Part shown: positions 56,451-64,000 of the stretch, one piece after another
Layout of the letters: each line of letters opens with the position of its first letter
Position numbering within the stretch: the stretch's first letter is position 1
Assembly (NCBI RefSeq): GCF_002117485.1
Contig: NZ_CP021033.1
Span: forward strand, 434,001-498,000
From: Rhizobium sp. NXC14
GTDB lineage: Bacteria > Pseudomonadota > Alphaproteobacteria > Rhizobiales > Rhizobiaceae
Length of the DNA stretch: 64,000 nt
Reading direction: 5' to 3'
Translations under genes and position numbers: made by a program
The notes under the pieces: model-generated
What the model was told of the DNA's origin: nothing
The model's input: the letters and a program-made list of their open reading frames with translations, nothing else
Databases searched by the model: none

Positions 56451-57446
56451 TCAGGACTCCATTCGCTTGCCCAAGCGCAGCTGTATGAGGGTGAGAACCA
56501 GAAGCACCATCCCCATGAGAACCGATGCGGCCGACGCAAGCCCGAAGAGACGGAGATCGCTGCCGAAAGCCATCTGGTAGATATATTGGACGATGAAGCT
56601 GTTGGCCGTGCCCGGACCGCCGCCATTGGTCAGAACCCAGGCTTCGTCAAAGATTTGCACCGACTTGATCATCAGAAGGATGAATACGACAAGCAGGTTC
56701 GGAGCAAGAAGCGGAAGCGTGATCCTGAACAGTGTGCGGCGCGGCGAAGCGGCGTCGATGGACGCGGCCTCGTAAAGATCTTTTGGGATCGCCTGGAGGC
56801 CGGCGAGCAGGATCAGGGTGTAAAAGCCCATATGGAACCAGACCGACACGACCACGACGAAAAAGCGCGACCAGCCGACATCAAGCAGGAAGATCTCAGG
56901 GGGAACGCCAAGCATCTCAAAGAAGGCGTTCAGCAGCCCGTTGCGATCGAGGAACCACTTCCAGATCAGGCCGATCACGACGGGAGACAGCAGAACGGGA
57001 TAGAAGAACATCGCCCGGAAGAAGCCACGCGCGAAGATCGCCCGGTTGAGGATCAGCGCCGTGATCAGCGCCACCAGCAGCGTGGCGACGACATTGCAGG
57101 CCACGAACCAAACTGTGTTCCACACCGCCGTCCAGAACAGCGATTCCTGACAGGTTCCCGGCTGCAGATAATTGCCGCAGGTCAGCAGGGTGCGGAAGTT
57201 GTCAAGACCGACGAACGGCCGCTCCGAAACGAACAGATTGGTGCCGCCGGTGAAGGCGTAGCCGACCGCGATCGCGATGGGAAGGAAGGTGAAGATGGCA
57301 AACAGAATGAGGTTCGGCGCCAGGAACAGCCATGGCATCCGCTTCCGGCCGAACAGACGCTCGATGGCATTCATCGGCGCCTCGACCACCCTCATCGCCG
57401 TTTCGCCTGTCTGGGAAAGCAATGTACCGGCCGTGAGCTCTGCCAT
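56451..57446 (-). CDS. Sugar ABC transporter permease (MalF-type)
   Basis: A 331-residue inner-membrane permease. Six hydrophobic segments (for example WLFLAPNLILFAIFTFLPIA) and the EAA loop DLYEAASIDAASPRRTLFRI are visible. The region ETLFR-like RITLPLLAPNLLVVFILLMI follows the loop, and the motif LTNGGGPGTANSF is typical for the MalF partner. ATG 57446 sits within TGAGATG directly after the ATPase stop, with GGAGG upstream. It pairs with the MalG-type permease encoded next. Confidence 0.92.
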   Translation of the reverse strand: MAELTAGTLLSQTGETAMRVVEAPMNAIERLFGRKRMPWLFLAPNLILFAIFTFLPIAIAVGYAFTGGTNLFVSERPFVGLDNFRTLLTCGNYLQPGTCQESLFWTAVWNTVWFVACNVVATLLVALITALILNRAIFARGFFRAMFFYPVLLSPVVIGLIWKWFLDRNGLLNAFFEMLGVPPEIFLLDVGWSRFFVVVVSVWFHMGFYTLILLAGLQAIPKDLYEAASIDAASPRRTLFRITLPLLAPNLLVVFILLMIKSVQIFDEAWVLTNGGGPGTANSFIVQYIYQMAFGSDLRLFGLASAASVLMGMVLLVLTLIQLRLGKRMES

Positions 57447-57447
57447 C

Positions 57448-58554
57448 TCAGCGCCTCCCCTGCCCTGACCGTCTGCCGAAGGCTAGGCTGCTTTCGGGAT
57501 CGAACAGATGAACGCGGGCTGGATCGGCGTCGATCATGATCCGTTCGCCCGAGACCGGCGCGAAATGGCCGGCTTCATGGATGATGATTTGATCGTCCTG
57601 CCCCGCGAGACTGCCATAGACATAAGTCTCGGTCCCGAGCCCTTCGTGATACTCAGCGACGAATGGCAGGCCCCGCTCGCTGGATCGGGTGAAATGCGCA
57701 GGCCGGATACCGGCAATAACCGACTGACCGACCGCAACGCCGGCGGGATCGACATTGCTGACGATCGTGCCTCCGTTGCCGACATCGACGACGACGCCGC
57801 TTTCGCCGACGCCCGAGACCTTGCCCTTGATGATATTCATGCGCGGCGAGCCGAGGAATCCGGCGACGAAGAGATTGCGCGGATGATCGAAGAGCTCCAG
57901 CGGTGCGCCGACCTGCTCAACCCGACCCGCGCGCAAAACGACGATCTTGTCGGCCATGGTCATCGCCTCGACCTGGTCGTGAGTGACATAGATCATCGTC
58001 GTCTTGATGTCGCGATGGAGCTTGGTGATCTCGGCGCGGGTCTGGACGCGCAGGGCCGCATCGAGGTTCGACAGCGGTTCGTCGAAGAGGAAGATGTCGG
58101 GCTCGCGTACGATCGCCCGTCCGATCGCTACACGCTGGCGCTGGCCGCCGGAAAGCTGCTTCGGACGCCGGTCGAGATAAGGTTCGATCGCCAGCATTCT
58201 GGCCGCCTCGGCAATGCGCGCCTCGATTTCGGCACGCTTGAACTTCAGATTTTCTAGGCCGAAAGCAAGATTCTTGCGTACGCTCATATGCGGATAGAGC
58301 GCATAGGACTGGAAGACCATCGCGATTTTGCGCTCGGCCGGCGACAGCGCGCTGACGTCGCGGCCACCGATCGCGATTGCGCCCGAAGTCACCTCCTCAA
58401 GGCCCGCGATGACCCGCAATAGAGTGGACTTGCCGCACCCCGACGGACCGACGAAGACGACGAACTCGCCGTCCTTGATGTCGAGTTCGACGTCATGCAG
58501 GATTTTGACGGCGCCATATGACTTGTTGACGGTGGAAAGTTTCAGTTCTGCCAT
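57448..58554 (-). CDS. Sugar ABC transporter ATPase (MsmK/UgpC-type)
   Basis: A 368-residue ATPase of the carbohydrate-uptake-1 type. Walker A VGPSGCGKSTLLRVIAGLE, signature LSGGQRQRVAIGRAI, Walker B DIFLFDEPLSNLDAAL and switch His in IYVTHDQVEAMTM are present. A C-terminal TOBE-like region (about 240-350) follows, as in multi-sugar ATPases. The gene overlaps the GH28 gene by 13 bp at its 5' end and touches the first permease at its 3' end. It energises import of oligosaccharide bound by the divergently encoded binding protein. Confidence 0.94.
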   Translation of the reverse strand: MAELKLSTVNKSYGAVKILHDVELDIKDGEFVVFVGPSGCGKSTLLRVIAGLEEVTSGAIAIGGRDVSALSPAERKIAMVFQSYALYPHMSVRKNLAFGLENLKFKRAEIEARIAEAARMLAIEPYLDRRPKQLSGGQRQRVAIGRAIVREPDIFLFDEPLSNLDAALRVQTRAEITKLHRDIKTTMIYVTHDQVEAMTMADKIVVLRAGRVEQVGAPLELFDHPRNLFVAGFLGSPRMNIIKGKVSGVGESGVVVDVGNGGTIVSNVDPAGVAVGQSVIAGIRPAHFTRSSERGLPFVAEYHEGLGTETYVYGSLAGQDDQIIIHEAGHFAPVSGERIMIDADPARVHLFDPESSLAFGRRSGQGRR

Positions 58555-59906
58555 GCCCCACTCCCATCAGGTGCCGCCGTTTCGAAGACGACGTCGTTTT
58601 CGTTCCAGCCTTGCGGCAATGGTGTCGGCCTCGTGATCCGCACCTCTTTCATCAAGATTCCGGCGACATCGACCACATAGACGGCCGGCATCCCCCGGGG
58701 ATAGTCCTGCAGGCCGATCACCCGCCCGTCCGAACCGCGGGTCCAGGCATTGGCACGCCCGCCGCCATCGGCCCTCGGCGCGAGGTCGGCATTCGTCGGG
58801 CGCAGGTCGTAGGTCCGCCCGGTGCCGAGCTCTCCGGGCTGCTGATCGACGGCGATACGGGTCAACGACACGTTCCGGATGCCTGACGGCGCTGCCGCAA
58901 TGATGGTGATCGCGCCTTCCATCCGGCCGGTCACATCTTCGACGATGAGATTTTCGATGGCGCCCGCAGGGCGTTCAGCGATACGGTCGACGACATTGAC
59001 GGTCAGCGCCTCCCCAGAACCCCAGAAACCATCCGGCGTTTCGCGGCACTCTACCGATATTCGGGAAAACCTCACATTCGAGATCCGGCCGCCGTCGCGG
59101 GAGAATATGCCGAGCGCCCGGCTAGAGGACGAGACGCTGCAATCCTCGAACAGAACATTGGTGACATCGCCATGTGTTTCCGTGCCGATCTTCAGCGCGC
59201 AGCTCAAGCTCTGAACGGAGCAGCGGCGCACGAGAATGTTCTCGCACCGGCCAATCGCCAGACCTTCAGGGCCGATGCTCGTCTTCAGGCATATGCCGTC
59301 ATCGGCCGTCGATATGCTGCAATCCTCGATGACGGCGCCGCGGCAGGCGTCGAGCACGATGCCATCCGTATTGGGTAGGCGACGGTCGTTTTCGATGGTG
59401 ACGTTTCGGACCGCGACATCGGTGCAATCGACGAAATGCAGCGTCCACATCGGCGAGCGGCTGATGGTGACGGAACTGATCTCGACCTCGTCGCAGCCTT
59501 CGAAGACGACGACGCGAGGACGGAATTCGGCAGGAATGAAAGTTCCCACCGTCTCGTCGTCGCCAATGATGAAGTTCTCGCAACCGGCTTCGATGCGTCC
59601 TTTTCCCGTCAGGCTGATCCGCCGCGCATCGCTCGCCACGATCATGCCGCGATCCGACTTTTCCGCGATCACCGAAACCGTCGTATGCGCATAAGCGGCA
59701 TAATCGGGAATGGGACGCAGGATCGCACCGGCGGCCAGGTGCAGATCGACGCCGGATCGCAGCCGGAGCCCCCTGCAGAGGTGGATGCCCGCCAGGAGTT
59801 CCAGGCGCCCGCCGCCGGAAGCCGACAGACGGTCGATCGCCGCCTGCAGACGGTCGGTATTGTCGCTGTCGAGCGGCTCAATCGCGACGAGGGAAGGAGC
59901 ACTCAT
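58542..59906 (-). CDS. Polygalacturonase-like GH28 glycosidase, cytoplasmic
   Basis: A 454-residue right-handed beta-helix protein. GH28 marks: RRLPNTDGIVLDACRGAVIE (the NTD motif), then STADDGICLKT (the DD motif) and CALKIGTETHG, which corresponds to the RIK region. The usual G-x-GH motif is not clear. The start MSAPSLVAIEPLDSDNT has no signal peptide, so it probably acts in the cytoplasm as an exo-type enzyme on imported oligogalacturonides. Its ATG overlaps the GH105 stop (ATGA) and its end overlaps the ATPase gene by 13 bp, so it is tightly coupled in the operon. Confidence 0.88.
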   Translation of the reverse strand: MSAPSLVAIEPLDSDNTDRLQAAIDRLSASGGGRLELLAGIHLCRGLRLRSGVDLHLAAGAILRPIPDYAAYAHTTVSVIAEKSDRGMIVASDARRISLTGKGRIEAGCENFIIGDDETVGTFIPAEFRPRVVVFEGCDEVEISSVTISRSPMWTLHFVDCTDVAVRNVTIENDRRLPNTDGIVLDACRGAVIEDCSISTADDGICLKTSIGPEGLAIGRCENILVRRCSVQSLSCALKIGTETHGDVTNVLFEDCSVSSSSRALGIFSRDGGRISNVRFSRISVECRETPDGFWGSGEALTVNVVDRIAERPAGAIENLIVEDVTGRMEGAITIIAAAPSGIRNVSLTRIAVDQQPGELGTGRTYDLRPTNADLAPRADGGGRANAWTRGSDGRVIGLQDYPRGMPAVYVVDVAGILMKEVRITRPTPLPQGWNENDVVFETAAPDGSGAWQN

Positions 59907-60997
59907 TGGCGGCGGCCACTCTCGATAAAGACTTCGGTCAGAAGCAGCATGGTCAGCGCCTGGCCGTAAGGCGTCGGCAGGTTCGGGATGCGCCGGTAGA
60001 AATCGAGATCGCGGCCCATGGGCGTGCCGTCCGAAACGCCGTGGACGACACCTTCGTCATCGATCTGTGCCAGCACGGCCTTGAGCGCACGCTCTGCATA
60101 GACCTTGTCGCTCTTGTCGAGGATGCCGGCATCGATGGCGCGCAATATGCCATAGGCAATACCCGCCGTTGCCGAGGTTTCGAGCGGCGAGGACGGATCG
60201 TCCAGAAGCGTCGTGAACATGCCATCAGGCCGCTGGCAAGCCTTCAGCGTGCGCACCTGGCTCACGAGGACGTTCGAGAGGAAACGCCGATCCTTCTCGC
60301 CGAGCGTCGGCACGAGATCGAAGAGCTCGGGGATCGCAACGGTGATCCAGGCATTGCCCCGCGCCCAGAAGGCGTTGGCGAAATTATGCCGGCCGTTGAA
60401 GGTCCAGCCGTGATACCAGAGGCCGCTCACCGGATCGGAGAGATAGCGGGTGTGGATGATGAACTGATAGACGGCCTCGTCGATCCAGTCATTGCGCTCG
60501 CAGAGGACGCCGGCCTGGGCAAGGAAGAGGCAGGCCATGAACAGTGTGTCGTCCCACAATTCGCCGTCGTTGAGACGCTCCTTGACGACGTGCTGGAAGC
60601 CGCCATCCTCGGTCTTCGGCAATTCCTTGATCAGCCATTCGGCCCAGTCTTCGACGAGGGCGCGGAAATCCGGACGGTCGATGTGCTGGACGAGGATTGC
60701 GAGCGGCAGCATCGGCGCCGTGCTGTTGATCTGGCGTGGCGGAATACCGCGTTCGATCTGGGCGCTGTACCAGGCAACGAGCTCCTCGAGCGCTTTCTGG
60801 TCATTGGCGGAAATCGCACGCCGGAGGAATCCATAAAGGCCGACGCCGACTTCCCAGTCCCATTCGTCGAACTGGATGCCGGAGGCGGCATTGTCCGTCA
60901 CGAGACCTTCCTTGATGCCCTTGAGCCGGCTGAAAGCCGTCGCCACGCGATCGATCGTCGTCTGGAGGGCGGCGATGTCGGCAGATGCTGTGTTCAT
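59903..60997 (-). CDS. Unsaturated galacturonyl hydrolase (GH88/GH105)
   Basis: A 364-residue (alpha/alpha)6-barrel enzyme. Marks: EWDWEVGVGLYGFLR, RIPPRQ-like loop GIPPRQINSTAPMLPLAILV, catalytic Asp in GELWDDTLFMACLFLAQ, HNFANAFWARGNAWI and a second Asp region near SATAGIAYGILRAID. GH105 enzymes hydrolyse the unsaturated uronic acid at the end of rhamnogalacturonan or pectin fragments left by a lyase. There is no signal peptide. It sits between the large unknown protein and GH28, with a 4-bp overlap to GH28 and 16 bp from the unknown gene. Confidence 0.9.
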   Translation of the reverse strand: MNTASADIAALQTTIDRVATAFSRLKGIKEGLVTDNAASGIQFDEWDWEVGVGLYGFLRRAISANDQKALEELVAWYSAQIERGIPPRQINSTAPMLPLAILVQHIDRPDFRALVEDWAEWLIKELPKTEDGGFQHVVKERLNDGELWDDTLFMACLFLAQAGVLCERNDWIDEAVYQFIIHTRYLSDPVSGLWYHGWTFNGRHNFANAFWARGNAWITVAIPELFDLVPTLGEKDRRFLSNVLVSQVRTLKACQRPDGMFTTLLDDPSSPLETSATAGIAYGILRAIDAGILDKSDKVYAERALKAVLAQIDDEGVVHGVSDGTPMGRDLDFYRRIPNLPTPYGQALTMLLLTEVFIESGRRQ

Positions 60998-61013
60998 GCT
61001 GGAAACCTATGTT

Positions 61014-63536
61014 TCAGGAGTAGAAGGGCCCGTCAGTGCCGGCTTGGGACACGGCGCTATCGTGGGTGAGGATCGGATCTGGCTGATCATGCGTGAACGG
61101 CCGGGGCTTACCGGCGATCGAAAGACCGTCGGCATAGGAAAGAGCGATCGCCGGTCCGCCCGGCGGCGTCAGGGAAAGACGCCGAAGCGTGGGATCGAAT
61201 GAAACCGTCGTCTGGCACAGACGCTCGATGAAAGCCTTGAAGGCATCGTCATTGCCGGATGATATGATGGCTCCCCAGCCGCAGAGCGGTCCGTACGAGC
61301 GCACCTCACGATCGGCGGTCGGGCCATCGGTGATCAGTTCCAGGCCGTTCGACGCCCAGAGGGCGGCAAATCCCCTGCCCGATCGGGCGACCAGCCACTT
61401 GCCTTCAATAATGAGATCGTCGAGACCGTCGCGGCCGACATAGGCGTGCGTCCAGGCATGCCGCGCGTCACCCGTATCTTCGATCAAAAGCGCGACGTCG
61501 CGATGCTGGGCGACGCGCGGCAGGATGCCGTTGCCGGCCCAATAGGACGGTCTTTGATTGCCCCAGGGATCGTCTTCACCGGGATGGTTGACCCAGAGCC
61601 TTGCCATCGGGTGGCCGGCCAGCCTGATGTCGAGAACATGCTGCTGATGCCCCTTGCGGCCGGTCTTGTGGTCGACCACCGTCGAAAGCTGCGCGGCCTC
61701 GTTCTTGAACAGCACGAGCTTTCCGCTCTCGAGCCCCTGGCTATAGCGCGCCTCGACGCTTCGTCCTCGCGGAAGTGCGGCAAGCTCGGCAAGATCGGCC
61801 GGCGGCTCATAATCGCCGGCGCAGAACATGGTCAAAGCAGCCACACCGTTGTTCAGCCAGCCCGTTCCGAAGGCGACCTGGGCGAAGGGCGCCAACTCCG
61901 TCAGCGGGCCGGCGCGCAGTTCCTTGTCGTAGGCACGGCCCTGCGATCCCGCGGGAACGCCGGCGAGCGTGTGAAGGGCGATCATGCGGAAGATGAGATC
62001 GATCTGGCCGCGGGCGCGGTCGGCAATCCCGCTCTCGGCCCAGCGCTCGAGCGCCAGCAGGCCGATGAAATCGATCGGGTAGTAGGCGGCCGAGTTCCAC
62101 TCCGCGAGACCATGGGCTTCGACGCTGTCGAACCAGCGCCCGAGGCGCTCGACGGCGAGCGCCGCCTGCTGCCGCCCGGTTCGGCCCGAAGCGGAAAAGA
62201 CCTCGTCGGGCAGAAGAAGCCCGGCCAGAAGCTGGCTCGTGTGGAAGCAGAGCACGTGGTTCTCGCTCCAGAACCACATCGCATCGTTGCCCGGCTCGTC
62301 GACCCAGTAGCGATAGGTGAGAACGGAATGGCGGATGCGGTCGACCGTCGCCCTGGGCATCCGGTCGCCGTAGGCGCCGAGCAGCCAGAGCAGCGGCACC
62401 ATGATGAAATCCGAGCAGTCCTCACGCGCATCGATGGAGGCAAGCGTGGCATTGACGATGCGCTCGAAGCTCTCCCGGTCTTCGTAGCCGGTTTCCATCA
62501 TCGCAATGAGACGACCGGCGCGGTTGGCGCCGAAGCGGGCGCTGTATTGCAGCGCCTGGCGTTTGCGGGCGGAAAGCGATGCCTCGGCCGGCAATGGAGA
62601 AATGGCGCTCATGAAGGCAGCGTCGATGACGCGGGTGACCGAGCCCGGTCCGGAGCCGATCGTCATGTGAATGCCGTGATAACCGTCCGCAATGGCGCAG
62701 ATATCCTCGGCGATCAACCGGTTCTGCTGCGGATGCAGGATCAAATGCACATGGGCGAGGAGCGGCCGTTCGTGACCATGGCCGACGACCTTGATCTCCA
62801 CCGGCAGGTCGCGCTCGGGCGCGGTGTCGAAGATGATTTCCACAGGCTGATTGACGAAGACGTCATGGGCCGGGCGAACGCCGCGCACAAGGCCCTCCAG
62901 CTCGCGAACCTCATCCTGGTCGAGCGCCACCGGCAGCAGCACCGTGAGTGGTTCCTCATCCAGCATTTCAAGTTCGAAGAACCAGGTCGTGTCGCGCTCG
63001 GCAAGATCTTCGGTGTGGACGAGAACCTCGTTGTCGCCGGCTTCGAGCTGCAAGCTGATCTCAGTCGCGCTCTCGACATTGCGCTTGAAGGGCTCGAAGC
63101 GCACCGCCTCCTGCCCGTTCACCCATATGCGCACCCCGCCGCAGGTCTTCAGCGCCAGATTGAGCGTGCGCGGTGCCTCTGTCCTGAACGTGCCCTTCAG
63201 CCATTTCCTGACATGCGTCGGCACATGCCAGAAGCTGGTGAACTCGACGCGGCGGTTCGAGCCGGGGAGATGAAGGCTTGTGGTCGGCCAGGACGCGTCG
63301 GGCAGAAGCGGCCGCCCCACCATGGTCGACCAGAAGGCCTTCCGGCAAGGCAGGTCGCCGACATCGACGAAACCGTTGATGAAACGATAGTTCACGCGAT
63401 CTTCGGCAGGAGCCGGCTCGCCGGGAAAATAGTCGGCGATGAGGCCGGACACGGCCCATGCCGTTATCGTCTCGCCTTTGGCAACGCCATAGGCTGGCGC
63501 CATGTCGTCGGGTTGCTTGACGCTTTCCGCCTGCAC
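61014..63536 (-). CDS. Large multidomain protein of unknown family in pectin locus
   Basis: An 840-residue cytoplasmic protein that I do not recognise. The layout, by composition, is: a beta-rich N-terminal region (about 15-200; AFWSTMVGRPLLP, then GGVRIWVNGQEAVRFEP, like a galactose-binding jelly roll); an Ig-like stretch (about 230-310); a helical part (about 320-610) with FWSENHVLCFHTSQLLAGL and LAEWNSAAYYPIDFIGLLAL, resembling an (alpha/alpha) toroid; and a C-terminal beta region (KLVLFKNEAAQLSTVVDHKT). Toroid plus beta-sandwich is the layout of several polysaccharide-lyase families, so a lyase or hydrolase on pectin fragments is an inference; the Asn-His of SENH and the Tyr of AAYYP are candidate catalytic residues. 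Start: GTG 63536 after GGAGGAGG. It leads the operon. Confidence 0.8.
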   Translation of the reverse strand: MQAESVKQPDDMAPAYGVAKGETITAWAVSGLIADYFPGEPAPAEDRVNYRFINGFVDVGDLPCRKAFWSTMVGRPLLPDASWPTTSLHLPGSNRRVEFTSFWHVPTHVRKWLKGTFRTEAPRTLNLALKTCGGVRIWVNGQEAVRFEPFKRNVESATEISLQLEAGDNEVLVHTEDLAERDTTWFFELEMLDEEPLTVLLPVALDQDEVRELEGLVRGVRPAHDVFVNQPVEIIFDTAPERDLPVEIKVVGHGHERPLLAHVHLILHPQQNRLIAEDICAIADGYHGIHMTIGSGPGSVTRVIDAAFMSAISPLPAEASLSARKRQALQYSARFGANRAGRLIAMMETGYEDRESFERIVNATLASIDAREDCSDFIMVPLLWLLGAYGDRMPRATVDRIRHSVLTYRYWVDEPGNDAMWFWSENHVLCFHTSQLLAGLLLPDEVFSASGRTGRQQAALAVERLGRWFDSVEAHGLAEWNSAAYYPIDFIGLLALERWAESGIADRARGQIDLIFRMIALHTLAGVPAGSQGRAYDKELRAGPLTELAPFAQVAFGTGWLNNGVAALTMFCAGDYEPPADLAELAALPRGRSVEARYSQGLESGKLVLFKNEAAQLSTVVDHKTGRKGHQQHVLDIRLAGHPMARLWVNHPGEDDPWGNQRPSYWAGNGILPRVAQHRDVALLIEDTGDARHAWTHAYVGRDGLDDLIIEGKWLVARSGRGFAALWASNGLELITDGPTADREVRSYGPLCGWGAIISSGNDDAFKAFIERLCQTTVSFDPTLRRLSLTPPGGPAIALSYADGLSIAGKPRPFTHDQPDPILTHDSAVSQAGTDGPFYS

Positions 63537-63558
63537 AGATCGCCTCCTCCGCAATCTT

Positions 63559-63574
63559 ATGAAAATATTTTCAT
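63559..63574. promoter_or_regulatory. Perfect 16-bp palindrome, operator candidate 1
   Basis: ATGAAAATATTTTCAT is a perfect palindrome located 22 bp before the GTG start of the pectin operon (63536). A near copy lies exactly 140 bp away at 63699-63714. The pair is likely bound by one regulator. Confidence 0.75.
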
Positions 63575-63698
63575 TACTTCATTTGTGTGCGGCGTCTTCA
63601 AGAAACCCTCAAAACATCGCAGCAGCGCCAGAAAATAGCTTGACGGGAGGAATGTCAAGTATATGAAATTCACTTATCGATGGCTGAGGCCGCGATTG

Positions 63699-63714
63699 AT
63701 GAAAATGTTTTCAT
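63699..63714. promoter_or_regulatory. 16-bp palindrome, operator candidate 2
   Basis: ATGAAAATGTTTTCAT differs from the first copy by one base at the centre. It directly precedes the GGGAGG ribosome site of the binding-protein gene (start 63727), so a bound protein would cover its 5' leader. Confidence 0.72.
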
Positions 63715-63726
63715 GGGAGGATGAAA

Positions 63727-64000
63727 ATGAAAACCTATCTCTCAGGGGCTTTCGCACTGGCGCTGGCCACCGTTTCCTTCGCCTGGTCGAGCGTCGCCAT
63801 GGCGGAAACCCAGACGATCACCTTTCTCTTCACCGACGACGACCAGGCTTACGTCGAGCGGATGGAAGCACTGAGCAAGGAATTCGAGGCGGCGCATCCC
63901 GACATCAAGGTGAATTTCGTTTCGTCGGGCTATGATGCCGTCGCCAAACAGCTGCCGGTGCAGCTTGCCATCGGCGAAGGGCCCGACGTTGCCAAGATCA
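63727..64000 (+). CDS. Sugar ABC transporter binding protein (3' end outside window)
   Basis: The first 91 residues of a family-1 extracellular solute-binding protein. Signal peptide MKTYLSGAFALALATVSFAW with cleavage near SVAMA; the mature start TQTITFLFTDDDQAYVERME is followed by EFEAAHPDIKVNFVSSGYDA and LPVQLAIGEGPDVAKI, typical of MalE-like proteins. GGAGGATGAAA precedes the ATG. It reads away from the operon with the matching permeases and ATPase, and an operator palindrome sits directly before its ribosome site. It should capture pectin-derived oligosaccharide for that transporter. Confidence 0.9.
   Translation, partial: MKTYLSGAFALALATVSFAWSSVAMAETQTITFLFTDDDQAYVERMEALSKEFEAAHPDIKVNFVSSGYDAVAKQLPVQLAIGEGPDVAKI

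Noticed and set aside
61446..63638. 730-codon plus-strand open frame opposite the large pectin-locus protein
   Set aside because: The minus-strand frame has a strong GGAGGAGG site, operon context and balanced composition; the plus-strand frame has none of these.
63559..63714. KdgR-type sites for the palindrome pair
   Set aside because: The TGAAA/TTTCA arms recall KdgR boxes, but the spacing (4 bp) is shorter than in the known consensus, and no IclR-type gene is in the window.

Overview
The window reads as a high-GC alphaproteobacterial genome, most likely a Rhizobium (R. leguminosarum/etli type). Grounds for this are the strong G/C third-position bias, GTG and TTG starts, typical rhizobial transporter and glycan genes, and GGAAC-N16/17-(C/T)GTT promoters of the alphaproteobacterial general-stress (EcfG) type. 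No rRNA, tRNA, CRISPR array, insertion sequence or replication gene was seen, so chromosome versus replicon cannot be decided.

Layout. 1-4567: a catabolic locus with a DAO-family oxidoreductase, an amino-acid type ABC importer (permease and ATPase fused) and a divergent LacI regulator with two palindromic operators. 4598-9278: an island of very small, hydrophilic or membrane-associated proteins, several placed behind EcfG-like promoters; one is frameshifted. 9290-13001: treZ-malQ. 13297-21280: a giant soluble hybrid histidine kinase with about 13 HAMP units, followed by a REC-kinase-REC protein. 21400-23094: a second EcfG-like operon ending in a dehalogenase-like hydrolase. 23237-26047: an iron-siderophore type ABC importer whose permease carries a frameshift. 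26060-29508: Lrp regulator, aromatic-type aminotransferase and a ThDP enzyme. 29530-38228: the GlgE pathway operon glgE-treS/maltokinase-glgB, with tightly coupled junctions.

38473-45539: a small secreted protein, a coupled MBL hydrolase/kinase-like pair, CorA, a GNAT/DUF1778 toxin-antitoxin pair, an NCS1 permease and a lipoprotein hydrolase. 45725-51690: an RND efflux operon (pump and two adaptors) with a divergent TetR and an inverted-repeat operator. 51803-55230: LacI, AraC and ROK regulators. 55403-64000: a pectin or rhamnogalacturonan oligosaccharide locus. It holds an unrecognised 840-residue multidomain protein, GH105, GH28, the ABC ATPase and two permeases in one direction, and the binding protein in the other. 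Two copies of a 16-bp palindrome lie exactly 140 bp apart between them.

Working together: the pectin locus looks like an import-then-cleave system, because its enzymes lack signal peptides. The GlgE operon would turn trehalose into branched alpha-glucan through maltose-1-phosphate, while TreZ and MalQ handle maltooligosaccharides. The best candidates for something undescribed are the large unknown protein of the pectin locus with its paired operators, and the EcfG-like micro-protein island.
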